64,000 bases of DNA. It comes from Siniperca chuatsi. Its lineage: Eukaryota > Chordata > Actinopteri > Centrarchiformes > Sinipercidae. The notes beneath the pieces were generated by a model. That model worked only from the letters and a program-made list of their open reading frames with translations, was not told where the DNA came from and ran no database searches. Below, piece by piece: positions 17,301 to 31,630 of this stretch. Within the stretch, counting starts at the first letter, position 1. Each line of letters starts with the position of its first letter. Position numbers and translations under genes: made by a program. The stretch lies in NCBI RefSeq assembly GCF_020085105.1, contig NC_058046.1:33207392-33271391 (forward strand). The letters run 5' to 3'.

Positions 17301-20300
17301 GCCCTGGCAGTAAATATGAAGAAAACTAATGTCGTGATGTTTCAAAAATGCCCCAGATGTCAGGAGAACAAACACCAGTTTACCAATAATCACATCATTG
17401 AACACAGTGTGAGTCATACCTACCTGGGTATAACCATAACAGCATCAGGGAGTTTCAACATGGCAGTGAACGCACTAAAAGAAAAAACTCGAAGAGCTCT
17501 AAATGCAATTAAGAGAACATTTTACAATTTCCAAATTCCAAATAAAATGTGTCTGAAAATATCTGATAGTGTCATCCGGCCCACTGCGCTGTCTGGTGGT
17601 GAAGGATGGGGTCCACTCACCAGAGCTTTACCCGCCGGGACAAACGTCCAGCAGAGTCTGTACATGCAGAACTCTGCAGATACATTTTACACAGAAAAAC
17701 ACCAACAGATGCATGTGGAGCAGAATCAGGCAGAGACCCGCTGATACTTAACATTCAGCCCCCTCCATCCCAAAGCCCTCCAGACCCAAGAGCTGAGCCC
17801 AGAACAGAGTCCCCTATGTGTATATATATGTTTCAACATGCCACAACCTGAGGACACACACACACACATTCATAAAAAAAGTTGCAGTGTTTATGTAGTT
17901 TTTACTTATTTGTATATGTATTTAATTGAAGTCTACAATTTAATATTATTATTATCTTATCTGTATATATTCTAATAGCACATTTCTTCTGTATATGTTT
18001 TTATTTCACACTTGCTTTGGCAATGTTAACGTCTGTTTCCCATGCCACTAAAGCCCCACTGAACTGAACTGAATATTTGTAATATTGTGAGGTCAGGGTC
18101 TGATATAAAAGAATGACACTGGTGTTATTTTATAATTATATTTTTGTCAAGAATCCCATGAAAAGACCAAAACCAACAATGTGTTGTCTGTCTCTCAATA
18201 CTTTCTGACTTCCATCAAGGCCATTGATTCCCACTGAAGATGTGAATTCTTAGAAACAGTTCACAAATATATAGTTGAATTTTTAAAAAGGTTCAGTAAT
18301 TTCTGAAAACAGCTGCTCGCTGTAGTTTTTATCAAACGTTACTGAAACCGGAGGACACGGTGCATTTGTTGGGGACTATTTCCAGCAGCGGATGAATCCA
18401 CATGTGGTGCTGTAGTGAGTGTTTGGGGCAGCAGGACGGTGTGTGTGGGGCTGAGTCAGAATAAACTCCAGTGTGTGTGTTCATGGTGATGAAGGAACAT
18501 GTCACCCAGTGCAGCAGAGCGGCTCACTGATGTGTTTTAATAGTTTCTTGACAACAGTGGAGCTCTGCGGCTCAGAGGAGGAAGATCCATCAGGCTGTGA
18601 TTCACAATACTTGTTAGTAGATACATTCATTGTTGGTTTGACTCTGCACATAGGATTTGGTGATAATAAGGAAAATATAGAATATCACCAGACTTACCCT
18701 TTAATTTGTTTGTCCATCACTGTATTTATCAGAGCAAAGATGAGGAAAAGTCATGTCTCATATTGCTTGTATATCGTCTGCAGTTGCATCAGGAACAGAG
18801 TGTATGTACAACACTAGAGGATCACAGGTCAGTCCATCTCAGAACGTCAGCAGCACCGCCAAGAAGGACGAGTACATGCTGCCGAGCCATCCACATCGCT
18901 CCGGAGACGCTTTGGGACACATTCAGCCAAATCAACCTGGGAGTAATGAAGACCCAAACATGCATACAATGACCTACAAAGGAAGAGTTGTATCTGTGAC
19001 CAACGTCCACAGGAAAAATTGCTTTGGCCAAACTTTGCTGCACAAGGCCGCCAAAGAGGGAAACACTCAAACAGTCCACCAGTTTCTGGAGCTGGGGGCT
19101 GATGTCAACATGGCCGACAATGCAGGTAGTCCTTTTGAAATGAGTTTTTAAAACTATAAATAGTCTTGTAAATGATAAAAAGCACTGGTGTAATCTGTTT
19201 CAGGATGGACCCCTCTTCATGAAGCAGCACTCTGTGGTCACTATGAGGTCAGTTTGGATCTGATAAAGGCTGGAGCTCTGGTCAATGCTGCAGCATGTAA
19301 TGGAGACACACCATTACATGATGCCATCGCAAATGGCCATATGAAGGTTGGCAGCAGCACACAATCAAGCAGTACATTAGTCAACAAGCTACAGTGAGTG
19401 TATATTATACACATTCATTTTCTGTGGTGTTTATCCAGATTGCTGAAGCACTCTTCAAGCATGGTGCAAACCCAGACAAGACAAACGATGAGGGAAGAGA
19501 GATCGCCTCGAGAATTGCTGCACAACCCTTCCTACATAAAATAGTGGAAGAAAACATGACTCAAAACAAAAGAGAGGATCTCCCAGGTGTCAACATTTTT
19601 ACAGTCTCATTGTAAGGTTCATATTGTCCTCAGAGACATCCTCTTGTTGGGAACACAGCTAATTTTCCACTTTCTTTTCTACAGCTCTGACATACCCAGA
19701 AAATGTTAGCATGGAAACTCACGATGACACACAGCTTGACAGAGTGAGTGGTTATACAGTAAATAATGACATGAGATTGCAGGTGTTCATACGGGTTTGA
19801 AGAGGTTTATTGTCATAATATATACAAACATTTCTAAAAGAATGGATAGTGAGAAACAGACACCATTAAACCTACCATATCTTCTCCCAGAAGTCAGAAG
19901 GCACAACACAGATGTGTGCAAGTGTTCAGTAAATCTCATATTTCAATATAAGGAACAAAATGTGTTCTTAAACCCACAGCAGGCTACAGAGAGTAAGGGA
20001 GAACCTGAACCAGAGGACACTGGACTGGACATCTTCTCAACTGATGCTGTTATGCAGGAGAACCAGATAAATCCAAGTACATCACCTGCTATTCCTGCTC
20101 CATTATTGTTGTCTGTGGAAAAAGATGTTTTTCTTTCAGCCAGTGGAATTAAATGGGTGGCTGCTAAGTTAGAGAAAAGCAAACCTGTATGTAAAACAGG
20201 TCAAATTTCAGCTCAAAGTGCATTCAGAACCAAAATAAATAGCATCAGTTCTGAACTGGAGTATTTTATGTGTGAAAGCGTAGTGATTGACAACTTTTAC

Positions 20301-23300
20301 AAGCTATATCGCTGGGATTTGATGAAATTACAAGCTCTTGCAAATAATGTTTGGTTGAATTTGCCTTATTTGATTTCTGGAGCAACTGATGTGTGAAGTA
20401 CTGTTTTCATCTCTGTTATAATTTACACATTTATTTAGCTGATATTTCTGTGTTTCTATTTACATTTGCGCTTCCCAAAGAAGGAAACTACTGAATTTCT
20501 ATAGATTAAGGTACTATAGAGTTTTTACTTACTACAAATCACACGTTTTAAAGTACTACCTAAAATTTACCAAACTTGACAGGACTTAGGACACAGGACT
20601 AGAGACTGAATTCGACTGAATGTGGATCTCATCTGTCCCCATTCTCCAGTGAGGGCCAACTCTCCACCTGCTCTCCTCCTGACACCATCACCTCCACGGC
20701 CCTTTACCTCCAGCGGTATTCCTCCTCCACAGAAAGGCCAGGACATCCAGCTGTGTTCAACACCAGTGTATGCCAGCGTGTTCCGGCCGAGTCTAGAGGA
20801 CAACGACTGTGACAGTGACCAAACTGTGGATTACCTTGGTGATAGTTCAGATGAGTCAGTGGACTGGGCTGTTAAAGCCACACAGAACTTTAACCTTGCC
20901 GCGGGCAGCATGGAGGCACATGTGGAAGATAAACATATGCATACCTTCCCTACTGAAATGGTTTAAAATAGTTATGATGCATGTGAGCATTGTTTCCACA
21001 TGAATGTTACATTTTTGTGTTCACAGATTCAGGAGCCAGTTGGCTTTTCAGTAACTTTCTCAAGCAAACCCAGGAGTGAAAACGCTGTGACTGAGCAGAG
21101 AATGAACTCTGATCTTAGCTGTTTTGAAGCTGTCTTTAGAATGAATTGAATTTGTGGTTTATTACATTAGCCAGGGTTGATTGATTGTTTGATGTTCAGT
21201 ATTATATTGTGAAACTCTCTTCACATCACTCAATTGTTCTACCTTTTTTTCCTCCAGTAGTTATTAATTCATTCTTTTTGAGTTATGAAATTATTGCAGT
21301 GTTGAAACTTTTGTTTTGGAAAAGTGTTATTATTAAAGCATTTCAGTACTGTAAAAGTGGCAAGTGTGGTCATTTAAACACCCGTTCAGGAGCATCGATT
21401 TCAAAGCTTTAACTTGAAAATCGTTCAGGAATCCTAGTTTCAGTACTTTTAACATTGATGTTTGTTTGTAATTCCTGAAGTGTATATCATAGAACATCTC
21501 TCTGTGTTGCAGGTGTGGAGTGATAGAAGAAGAAGTGCAGTACATCCAGTGCATTCGTCACCGTTCTGGTTTTGACCAGCAGGTGGGTCTGATCGGTATC
21601 GCTGCAGCTTGCACAGAGATACTGGTGATAGTGCGCATTGCTCAACCCTTTCAGTTTTTATGTTGGATCAGTCTTTTCTGGTGGTGGTCATTTTAGTCAG
21701 GATTAGAGGTTAACTATCTGATACTAAATGTAGCACTGTATCGCTGATCTGCTCAGTGAAACAGACTGGTTTAAAAAATGGTATCAGTGCACTTCTACTC
21801 AAGATATTTCTTGTCATTCAAAGTTGTGAATGACAATACAGTGGATGTACTGTATCACCATTGAAATGATGGCACAGAGTTGGCATTATCAGCCACGAAA
21901 AAGGTCTTAGAGCAAGTTGAGAGAAAGATCCATTTTCCAATAGAGTTCCAAAATGCAGCAGCAGGGGGAGTCATTGGACTTGAGGCTCTTGCTGCTTATC
22001 TTGCACAAGTCCAGCCAACATCTGTTTAGTCTCATTGATTTGGCATTATGAGAATGGAGACTGACATCATGTCTGCAAAGTTCTGAGTCCACAATCACTT
22101 TGTAAACTGATGCTGGAACTGACCATGGCCTCAGTAGTGACACACTCCCTCTAGTGGTTGTACAATAGCTAAACACTTCAATAGATGCTGTTGATGCCAT
22201 GACACATTTGTTGTGTGTAATTTCTGAGTTCAACACAAACAAGGTGCTTTCTATTGTGAATGCAGAGGAATGCAGTCTTTACTTACTAAGATATACATAA
22301 CTTTTGCTTGAGACAAGAATGAACAGTAAATGAAAGTTGTGACTCTTGTGACACTTTGCAGGTGTACTGTGTTTTCTCATTCAAACAAGCACAGTTACTC
22401 CAAGGCAGTGAGCAGCTCCGAAAGGCCTGTGCTAACCACGCCTAGCCTGAATGAGAACTCACACTACAGAAAGAGACTCGGAGAGCTGCCGACACAGTGA
22501 CACATCTCCTAATAAGATAATGGAAAAGAAATGTAGATAAATGTACTTGATACTAAAGCACAGTCGAGCAGAGAAAATGTCACTTTGCCATCTTTGGATT
22601 AAGAAATAGAGTCGCAACTTCTTTTGCTGGAAATGGTTAAAAAGAGACTCCACCAAAGGTTAGGTGATGTTTGTTAAAACTCCTAAAGCAACAAAGACTT
22701 CTGGTGGACATGGGAATTATGGCTCTTGTCATAATTCCAGGAGAAAGGGCAGAAGTTCATGACATTGTTATAGTGCCGCAGAACCTCTTAGGGAAGAGGT
22801 TAGGCTGAAAGAATGGGCCAACACAGGAAACTGCTGTACATTTCCTACGAACACATTTGTTAGTCACATTTTCATTTGACCATGACCACGTTCTTTTACT
22901 ATCCTTAGCCAAGTAGGTTTTGTGCCAGACAAATCATATGAATCCTTTTTGTAATCATCCTCATATGTAACAATTTTCGAAGGCACTGACAAACAAAGTT
23001 GTCCTGCCAGTAGGGGTGTCAGATCAGTGGGGGTCGTTTTAGAAGGCAATGACAAATGAAATGTTTAGTTTGTAGGACTTGTTGGTTTCAAATCTTTTTT
23101 ATTGTGCAGCAAACAGAATATTTTTTTATTTGGGCAGAATAGCCAGTGAGGAATCTGGAAGTACCTTCAAAGTGCCATTATCTGACATTATCTCACCTCT
23201 GTATGTGTATTTTTCTTCCAGACATTCTGGAGATGACTGACAGCTGTAATCAGGAGCATGAGAGGAATAGAGATGTATCAACTTCAGATGATGACTCTTT

Positions 23301-26300
23301 AAGCTTGTTGCGTGATCTCGATGCCTGCCAAAGTAGAGGGGCAGCTGAGGACACGGAGACAAGTGATTTAGATTCACAAGTTGGCAACAAAGAGCAGAAA
23401 AAGAAAAGGGAGATGGAGATAAATCGACTCAAACCCCCTGAGCCAGGGATATCCAGCAGTATCCAGTCTGCAGCAGGCCGTGCTAATTCTACATCTCCGT
23501 CAGGTAATTACAAGCTAGAAACTCCTGAAAAATCACGTTACAGCAGCGTTTTGTTGCCACCATGACAGAAAAATATTTTCTTGTTATAATGAGAAACTTT
23601 GCTCATTTTTACAAGATCCTTTTCACGTTATAACAAAATATTTTAGATTATGAGATATTTTCTCGTTATTACTACATACCAAATTATTCAGTTTTTACAA
23701 GAAACGTTTCTTGTTATAACAATATATCACTTTATCTTTTATATATTGCAAAACTTTCTCATTATTTAACAAAATCAACATTCTTACTCATTAAAACAAA
23801 CTACTCATAACATGATACACTGGTATGTTGTTATAGCAAGACAACTTAAATATGAAAAAGCTCCATCATTGTCTGAATAGAGACTGTAACCTAGAACAAC
23901 CATAATTTCACATCTTGTTCCCGTACCGATTCGTACTGTACTGGTACACCATTAGTACAAAAAAATGACACTGTTGTTAATTGAGCTGCATTACACTGTC
24001 CATTGCAGGCTGTAATTTAAAGCGTTACAGTTTTTTGTTATAATAATAACATACCAACTTATCATGTTATAATAAGATACGTTGGTTTTGTGAAATAACA
24101 AGATAAAGTGGTATGTTATAAAAAGAAAGGTTTCTTGTAAACACTGAATCATTTGGTATCTAGTAATAACAAGAAAATATACCATAGTAACATGAAAAAT
24201 ATCTTAACGTGAAAAGAATCTTGTAAAAACAAGGAAAGTTTCTTGTTATGAGGAGAAACTGAGCAAATGTTTTTTGTAATGGTGGCAGCAATACGCTGCA
24301 TTATCATGTATATGAACACTGTAATTGAAAGTACTTTCCCCTCTGATTTATCTTGTTTTATCTTCATTTATTTCACAAATATTGATTTTATTCATCTTCA
24401 AAGCAGCAAATGTCTCGCAATGTGTGAAAACCCCCCACAAGATACAACTTAATAAGAGAAATGGAAAAGGAGAGACTCTTCTGCACAGAGCATGCAAGAG
24501 AGAAGATCTGGCACGAGTCCAAGCGCTCATTCAAGCTGGGATCAGCGTCAACATGGAGGATTATGCAGGTTTGTCACAGCTTTAACACTTGTTTATTTGC
24601 ACTTGATCGCTTGTACATTCTGAAATATTTTACCTCCATCTGTTACTCACGAAACAATTATGAAGTGTCAAACACAAAACACAAAATGTTGACTTGAATT
24701 GTCAGGCTGGACAGCTCTCCATGAGGCTTCTGCTGTGGGTGATGAAGCAGTGGTTGAGGAGCTGTTGAAGGCTGGAGCTAATGTTAACGCTAGAAGCTTT
24801 GATGGTGTCACACCCCTACATGATGCCGTTTCATCTGGACACTATCAGGTGATGGAGAAACTCTGAATGAGCCCTTCAAGATGTAGCAAAGTTGACTATA
24901 GTTTTCAGTAACATTTTCCACATGCTAGGAGTGCTAACAGGCTAACCTCTGTTTCACATGCTTTGGTAACTCAGTGTTATCTCTCAGTGTTTCTTTCATT
25001 GGTCTTTCTGAAAAACTGAAACTTGTCCCTGGAGTTTAAAAAGAATTAATATTTACTTCACTTGCTAAAATAAATTGAACCCTATTGTAACTGTCCCTGT
25101 TCCTTCCTTATCCTTACCTTTGACTCTTTCTCTTTTTTGGGATCGACTTTAAACAGGTAAGATGTCAATGTCTGGACTAGACAGACTGACATTACCACCT
25201 CTGTCCAGACAAATGCAATGGACATCCCACCATGCTGTTGAGCATCATTATGTATGCCAATACTAACATTGAGATAGTATGCTCTCCATGGTCAATTATC
25301 ATAATTGTTCAAAAGCTGCTGTTCATGATGCTTTCTTCATGACAGCTCAATGCCTGATTCAATCACAACTAAAGTTTACTGATATCCAGTGAACATACAG
25401 TATTCTTACAGTGCATGTGTTATATTTGATATAAGACTGGTATATGTAAGGAGTTGCCAGTTTTGCAGGTACACTCCAGTTTAACAATAAATGTATATTA
25501 AACATCACATGAGTGCAGTGTGTGGTATAAATCAGGTACAGCAGCGTTGTTAGCATCAGTTGTTATTGGAGATTCGACTTCCTAACAAGATGTTGTGAAA
25601 TGCATGTGTGCTGTGTAGGTAGTGAAGCTTCTCCTCCAGTATGGGTCAAACGCCAATGACAGGAATGTTGGCGGCCTCAGTGCACTAGACATGGCAGAGG
25701 AGGAGAATATCAAACAGCTGCTCTTAACTTTCCGAGCATCTTCTGTTATGCATGAGCAGCCTTGTGAGGCACCTGCGCAATACAGACAACCAGGTGAGCT
25801 ACCTTCCACATTCCATACTGTCACTTTCTCTGTAGAGCAAATGTGAACTGAGCCTTTTATTTTGACATACACAAAGTAGTCTAATAGCAGCTCAGCAAAT
25901 GCAGTTTGTCATCATAAGTTTTACTCCACTGAAATGTTTTGAGTATCAAACACTCGCCTCCTGTTCTCTTGAAAGGCGGCTCTGACACATTTGTAGTTCT
26001 TCTTGGAGCACAGCAACTGTAGTTAGCTAGTTTCACAACAGGTACCATGGATTCAACAGTTAATAATAATAATAATAAACTATTTGTATAGCACCTTTTA
26101 TACAAGAAATGTTGCTCAAAGTGCTTTACAACAAAGAAGTGACATGCACCAAGTACTTCACATAAAAATGACAGACTGAACATTTTCAATTCATTTTTAT
26201 TTATATAGCACCAATTCATAACAGAAGTTATCTCATTGCATTACATGAGCAAGCACTTGGCGACAGTGACAAGGAAAAACTTCCTTTTAACGGGCAGAAA

Positions 26301-28710
26301 TCTCGAGCAGAACCAGATTCTGGGTGGGTGGCCATCCACCGCTGCAGTTTGGGTTGGGGGGGGGGTTATTATTATTAAAGCAATAATAATAGGAATGATA
26401 GTCATAGGAATAATAATGACAATAATAGTAACAGAGCCAATAACAACAACTGTTGTAGCAGTTGTCGTCAGGAACACTGGGGCAACAGGTGGCCCACAAC
26501 CACAGATCCAGTCTCTGCAGCTCTGGAGGCAGAAATACCTGCTGAAAGTGACAGCGACAAAGGAGAGAGGAGAGAAACGAGAAGACACAAAACTACGGGA
26601 GAGAGAAGATGTCGAGTTAGTAACATGCAGTAATGCGATAAAAATGCATACAGATGGAGAGGGAGAGAGGAAAGAGGTGCATCATGGGAAGTCTCCCGGC
26701 AGTCTAGGTCTATAGCAGCATAACTAAGGGTTGGGTTCAGGACTCACCTGAGCCAGCCCTAACTTTAAGTTTTATCAAAGAGGAAAGTCTTAAGTCTACT
26801 CTTAAATGTGAAGATGGTTTCTGCCTCCCGAACCCAAACTGGGACCTGATTCCACAGGAGAGGAGCTTGATAACAATAAGATGAGAATAGAATACATGCA
26901 TCTTCACATGAAAATAGACTGATAGAATGCCATACTTATTGTAAAATAAAAATGAGGAGAGCATAAGATAGGAAATAAAACCCACTGAATAATAATAATG
27001 AAAATAACGTTTAAAAAAATTGAGTACATAGAATGCATAAAATCAAGTAAAATGCAGCATTTTAAAAGAAGTGCAGCAGTGCATAAATATGAAGCAAAGA
27101 GTTCTGTGCCTGTATCAAGAAAGTCAAATCTAGGCTGAAGGCTGAAGTGAAGAGATAAGTTTTTAGCTTTCTTTTAAACATAATTAGTGAGCTGGCTTCC
27201 CTGATATCTACAGGAAGTGTGTTCCACAGCTTTGGACCGTAAATGACGAAGGCTGCATCCCTAATTTTCTTTCAGCTGCTGCTGGGAACCTCCAATAAAC
27301 CAGCAGCAGATGATCGCAGTGTTCTTGAAGGCAAGTAGTTAACAAGGGAGTTAGCAATGTAGCTTGATCCTAGCCCATTAAGGGCTTTGTATATAAAGGA
27401 GGAGGACCTTAAAATCAGTTCTAAATGTTACAGGAAGCCAGTGCGGAGCAGCTAAACCTGGACTGATGTGCTCTCTCCTCCTGGTTCTGGTTAACAGCCG
27501 AGCTGCAGAGTTTTGAATGAGCTGGAGTTTCTCTGTGTATGTAAAAGTGCATTACAGTAATTGAGTCTGCTTGAAATAAAGGCATAAATCCGTTTTTCAG
27601 CATCTATTTGATTTATAAATGGTCGTACTTGATGTTGAGGATGGAAAAATTCTGTTTGTGTCACCTTGTTAATTTGGGACTTGAAGTTTAGATCTGAATC
27701 TAAGATAACGCCAAGACTTGTAACTTCAGATTTAATCCAGGGAGTCAGTTTCCCAGATTAATAAACAGCATTTCTCTTTTTGTTTTAGGGCCGACTAGTA
27801 GGATTTCACTTTTTTCCTGATTTAACTTTACGAAATTTTTGCTCATCCATTTATTTATTGCCAAAGACAGGTAGTGATGGAGTTTATAGCTGCAGCATCA
27901 TTTGGTTCAGCAGAGATGTAAAGTTGTGTGTCATCAGTGTAACTGTGGAAACATACATTGTGCTCTCTAATGATGTCACGTGGCAGCATGTATAGTGAGA
28001 ATAGTAATGGACCAAGGCAGCGCCCTTGTGCAAACCCAAAACAGATGCCATGTTTCTCAGACACATGATCTCCAAGACTGATGTCAAACTTCCTCCCTTT
28101 GATGTCTGAACCAGTTTAACACACAGTCAGAAAGACCAACTTTTCAAGACGATTGATTAAGATGTCCTGGTCAATTGTATCAACGCTGCGCTTAGGTCTA
28201 AGAGGACAAGACAGTTGACCTGGTTTCACTGCAAAAACGCAACTATGTTTGCTTACATTGGTTGCGAACAACAAATACATACAGCCAACTGACCTAGTGA
28301 CAAATATAGTATATAATAAGTATAATGTTGGCAGAGTAGTTTCTGGATGTTTTGATACCTTTTTTTTGCCAAAAACTTGAAATACATTGCCACCTTTCAA
28401 GCCTAAGGAAGTGAGCGTTGGATACTGAAAACAGTAGTGGAGCGTTCCTTTATGCCTTGTGCAGACTACTCAACTTTTCTGTCTACTCAACCTGTCCCAG
28501 ACAAATGTCTTAGATTTGAGACAAAAACGCTTTATGTCGGCATGAAATCCACACTCAAGCCTGTCATGTCCAGTTTACAAGACGCGTCCTGACCCCGTCA
28601 TAGTTTTCCCAAGTGCCAAAAACACGATGCACTTTTAGTGTGAGCACCTTGGAAACTAGTTTTAGACACAGTTTCCAATGACAAGACAGCAAAAAATGGG
28701 AGCAGGCAGC

Positions 28711-28749
<39 letters not shown>

Positions 28750-31597
28750 GACTTCTTTGGTGTTTTCACTGAATATTGCAGTCATTCGCTCCAGCGATGG
28801 ATCTCTCCAGCTGGAATCATCTTGTTATTAGTTGTGTCATTTGTGCACCCAAATACATACAAAAATGTAATTTAGTGTGACCAGTGCAGAAATCCTGATA
28901 TTTTTAAAGCCTTGGTGTCTGCATTCGCTTTTAATCTGCAATGTCAAGAAAAATCAACAGGTTTGCCAATAGTGTTAAGACATATGATGTAAGAAGTGCA
29001 AATGGAAGAAATGTAATGTTAGAAATTATGCTAGTAGGGAGACAGTTTGTTTCTTTATTTTGTTGTTATCTTGCAGTTGTTTAGGAATGAATTAGCTGAT
29101 TTCACTGTAGTGGATTATGGAATTTTACAATGTGTGCACTTAAGATTGGTCAATGCAGTGGAACTTCACTGAACAAATTTTCAAGTTGAAAGAGTTGGAA
29201 CTATGTATTTAAAGCATTATTTTAACCTAACTACAGAATAGGAATAGGTCAACAAGTTGACACTTAATACTTCAATTTATGTCAAAATGTATGTGTAAAT
29301 TGTGTTGGATCTATTGCTTATTTCACGCTAGGAAAACCTTAGGACTTTGGGTTACTTCGAGTGGTGATTGCAGCTGAGGTCTGAGTGTAGGTTTCTTTCA
29401 GGTGACACATCCTCAGAGGGTCACTGCCAGAGCAGCTTCAGTCCCAGCTGCAGTGACACGGCAAATATACAATCCAGAGAATCAGGTGACAGAGACGGAA
29501 CCAGAGAGCCCGGTGACATTCAGCTGAGAAAGAAAGACACCACAACTGATAATGTGAGAGCTCTTTACACTTCGAATACCTTTAGACTCAAGAGTGTATT
29601 AGTGTCAGGCTGGATTAAACGTATATAGACAAAAAAGGTCTTTTTAACCATTTATGTCAAAGGTACAATCATCTGATGCAGCATCACATGTGATACTCAT
29701 GTTTTACTAATTATCTTTTTACAGCTGAGCTATTCAGAGGCCGTAACAGTTGTTTTAGAGGAGGTGCGGAGGAAACAAACAGAAATATCAACTTGGCCTC
29801 TGGCAGGTCCGGAGGATGCAGGTAGAGCAGCTGCAAAATGTCTAGCCTCTCAAGTTAAGTACATTTTATTTATATAGTCCAATTTCACAAATTTGCTTCA
29901 GGGGGCTTCACAATCTGTACAGCATACGACACCCTCTGTCCTTAGACCCTCGATTCAGATCAGGAAAATCTCCCCAAAAACCCTTTAACGGGGAAAAAAT
30001 GTTAGAAAGCTCAGGAAGAGCAGCAGAGGAGGGATCCCTCTCCCAGGACGGACAGACAGGAAGTAGATGTCATGTGTAAAGAATAGACCAACATAGTTAA
30101 AGTACAGTATGGACAATCAGGATGACAAAATTGTCACGGTTTTGGGTTTGTGTTCAGCTATTTCCTGTTTTATTTTGTAATGTGTTTGGCCTCATGTGTC
30201 CTGTGTAGTTTTACTTCCTGTCTTTGTTTGCGTTTCTCTCCAGTTTTGATTGTTTGCCCCATCCTAATTAGTTTCACCTGTGTCTAGCCATTCTGCCCTC
30301 ACCTGTGTATTTAAGTCTGTGCGCTTCCTTCGTTCTGTGTCAGATCGTCTTTGTCCCTCGTGTCAAGCGTTCTAGCTCTTTTCCCAGTGTTCTCATGTGT
30401 CTTTTTGGATTTTCATATTTGGACCTTGCGTGGATTTTGGATTGAGGACTTTGCATAACCCCTGTCAGAATTGTTTGCATGTGGACTGCTTGTCCTGGTT
30501 TGGTCTTTGCCTGCACAATTCATGTAAGACCTAGTATTTTTTCTTTTGTCTTTAAATCACTGAACTACACTAGCCCTGCCTGTGCTAGATTGTAAATGAT
30601 CTGATGGTGGGACTAGAAGGAAAGGTCACAGAGTCACCAAAACATTTGGATTCATCCTCTGGGGAAGATGAATATCCAGCGAAGTGGTAATGGTGATCCT
30701 GCCTGTAGTTTCATATATTCTGTGGGAAGAATATAGATCTGGGAGGACGTCAAGCAACTTCCATTTGCTGCCAAACAGACCTGAGCCACACGACCTCCTC
30801 TCCACCAGTATTATTGCTGCTGCTTCACTGACAGCAGCAATAATATTAAGTTTACATTTTAATGTAATGTAAGCACCCACAAAGAGAATTATATATCATA
30901 ATTTGCCAGTAGGATCACAGCATATCCAGCTGGTAGTACTAATGCAAATGAGAGATGCAAAACATTGGGCGCTTGGTTTCAAATAGAGGACAACCAGACA
31001 CATGCTGAATTTGTGTCATTTACTGTAGTTGTGCTGTTTTTCAGGTAGTTGTCATGCTGCTCTAACACAAATCCAGAATGGGCTGATTGACGTTCTTGCC
31101 AAACAGCAGTTGGAGAAGGATAGTCTTGCCCACAAATACCGGTCAGTTCAGGAACTTCTCTCATCCTTGACTTAAGTGAAGCTTTGTGATCCAGCAGCAA
31201 AAGAGATGGTTACACAATGCTCTCATTTTCAGAACATGGCAAAATGACATAAGTAGAAGTTAACTACTGACTTGTACTATACAGTATATGCATGCAGTAA
31301 ATAATTAATTAGAAATATAAACCAAAGTCAGTTTACTTGACATATTTACAAAAATGTCTTAACAAGTGCACAGTGATAATGCTGCCTGGCACTAAGCCCT
31401 CTTTACAGCTACAGTACTGATTCTATTATCATATTTACTAGACTGCACAAAGGGGATGGTGTTAATGAGACTACACCGGTCTGATTCTCAAACAGAAGAT
31501 TGATCACTTATTTACATACACTTCATCCACTGATTAAGAAGTACATTGCCTGTGAACTGTGCCTCTGAGTTTATGGCTTAGGAACCCACCAGTAAAG

Positions 31598-31630
<33 letters not shown>

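Noticed and set aside
16395..17744. Long ORF with YADDLVLLS as a host gene
   Set aside because: It is clearly a LINE reverse-transcriptase fragment with frameshifts, inside an ankrd31 intron.
26236..26715. 159-codon ORF with Ile/Thr-rich run
   Set aside because: It consists of LINE 3' tail sequence plus a simple repeat. The same DNA occurs at 45.8-46.1 kb.
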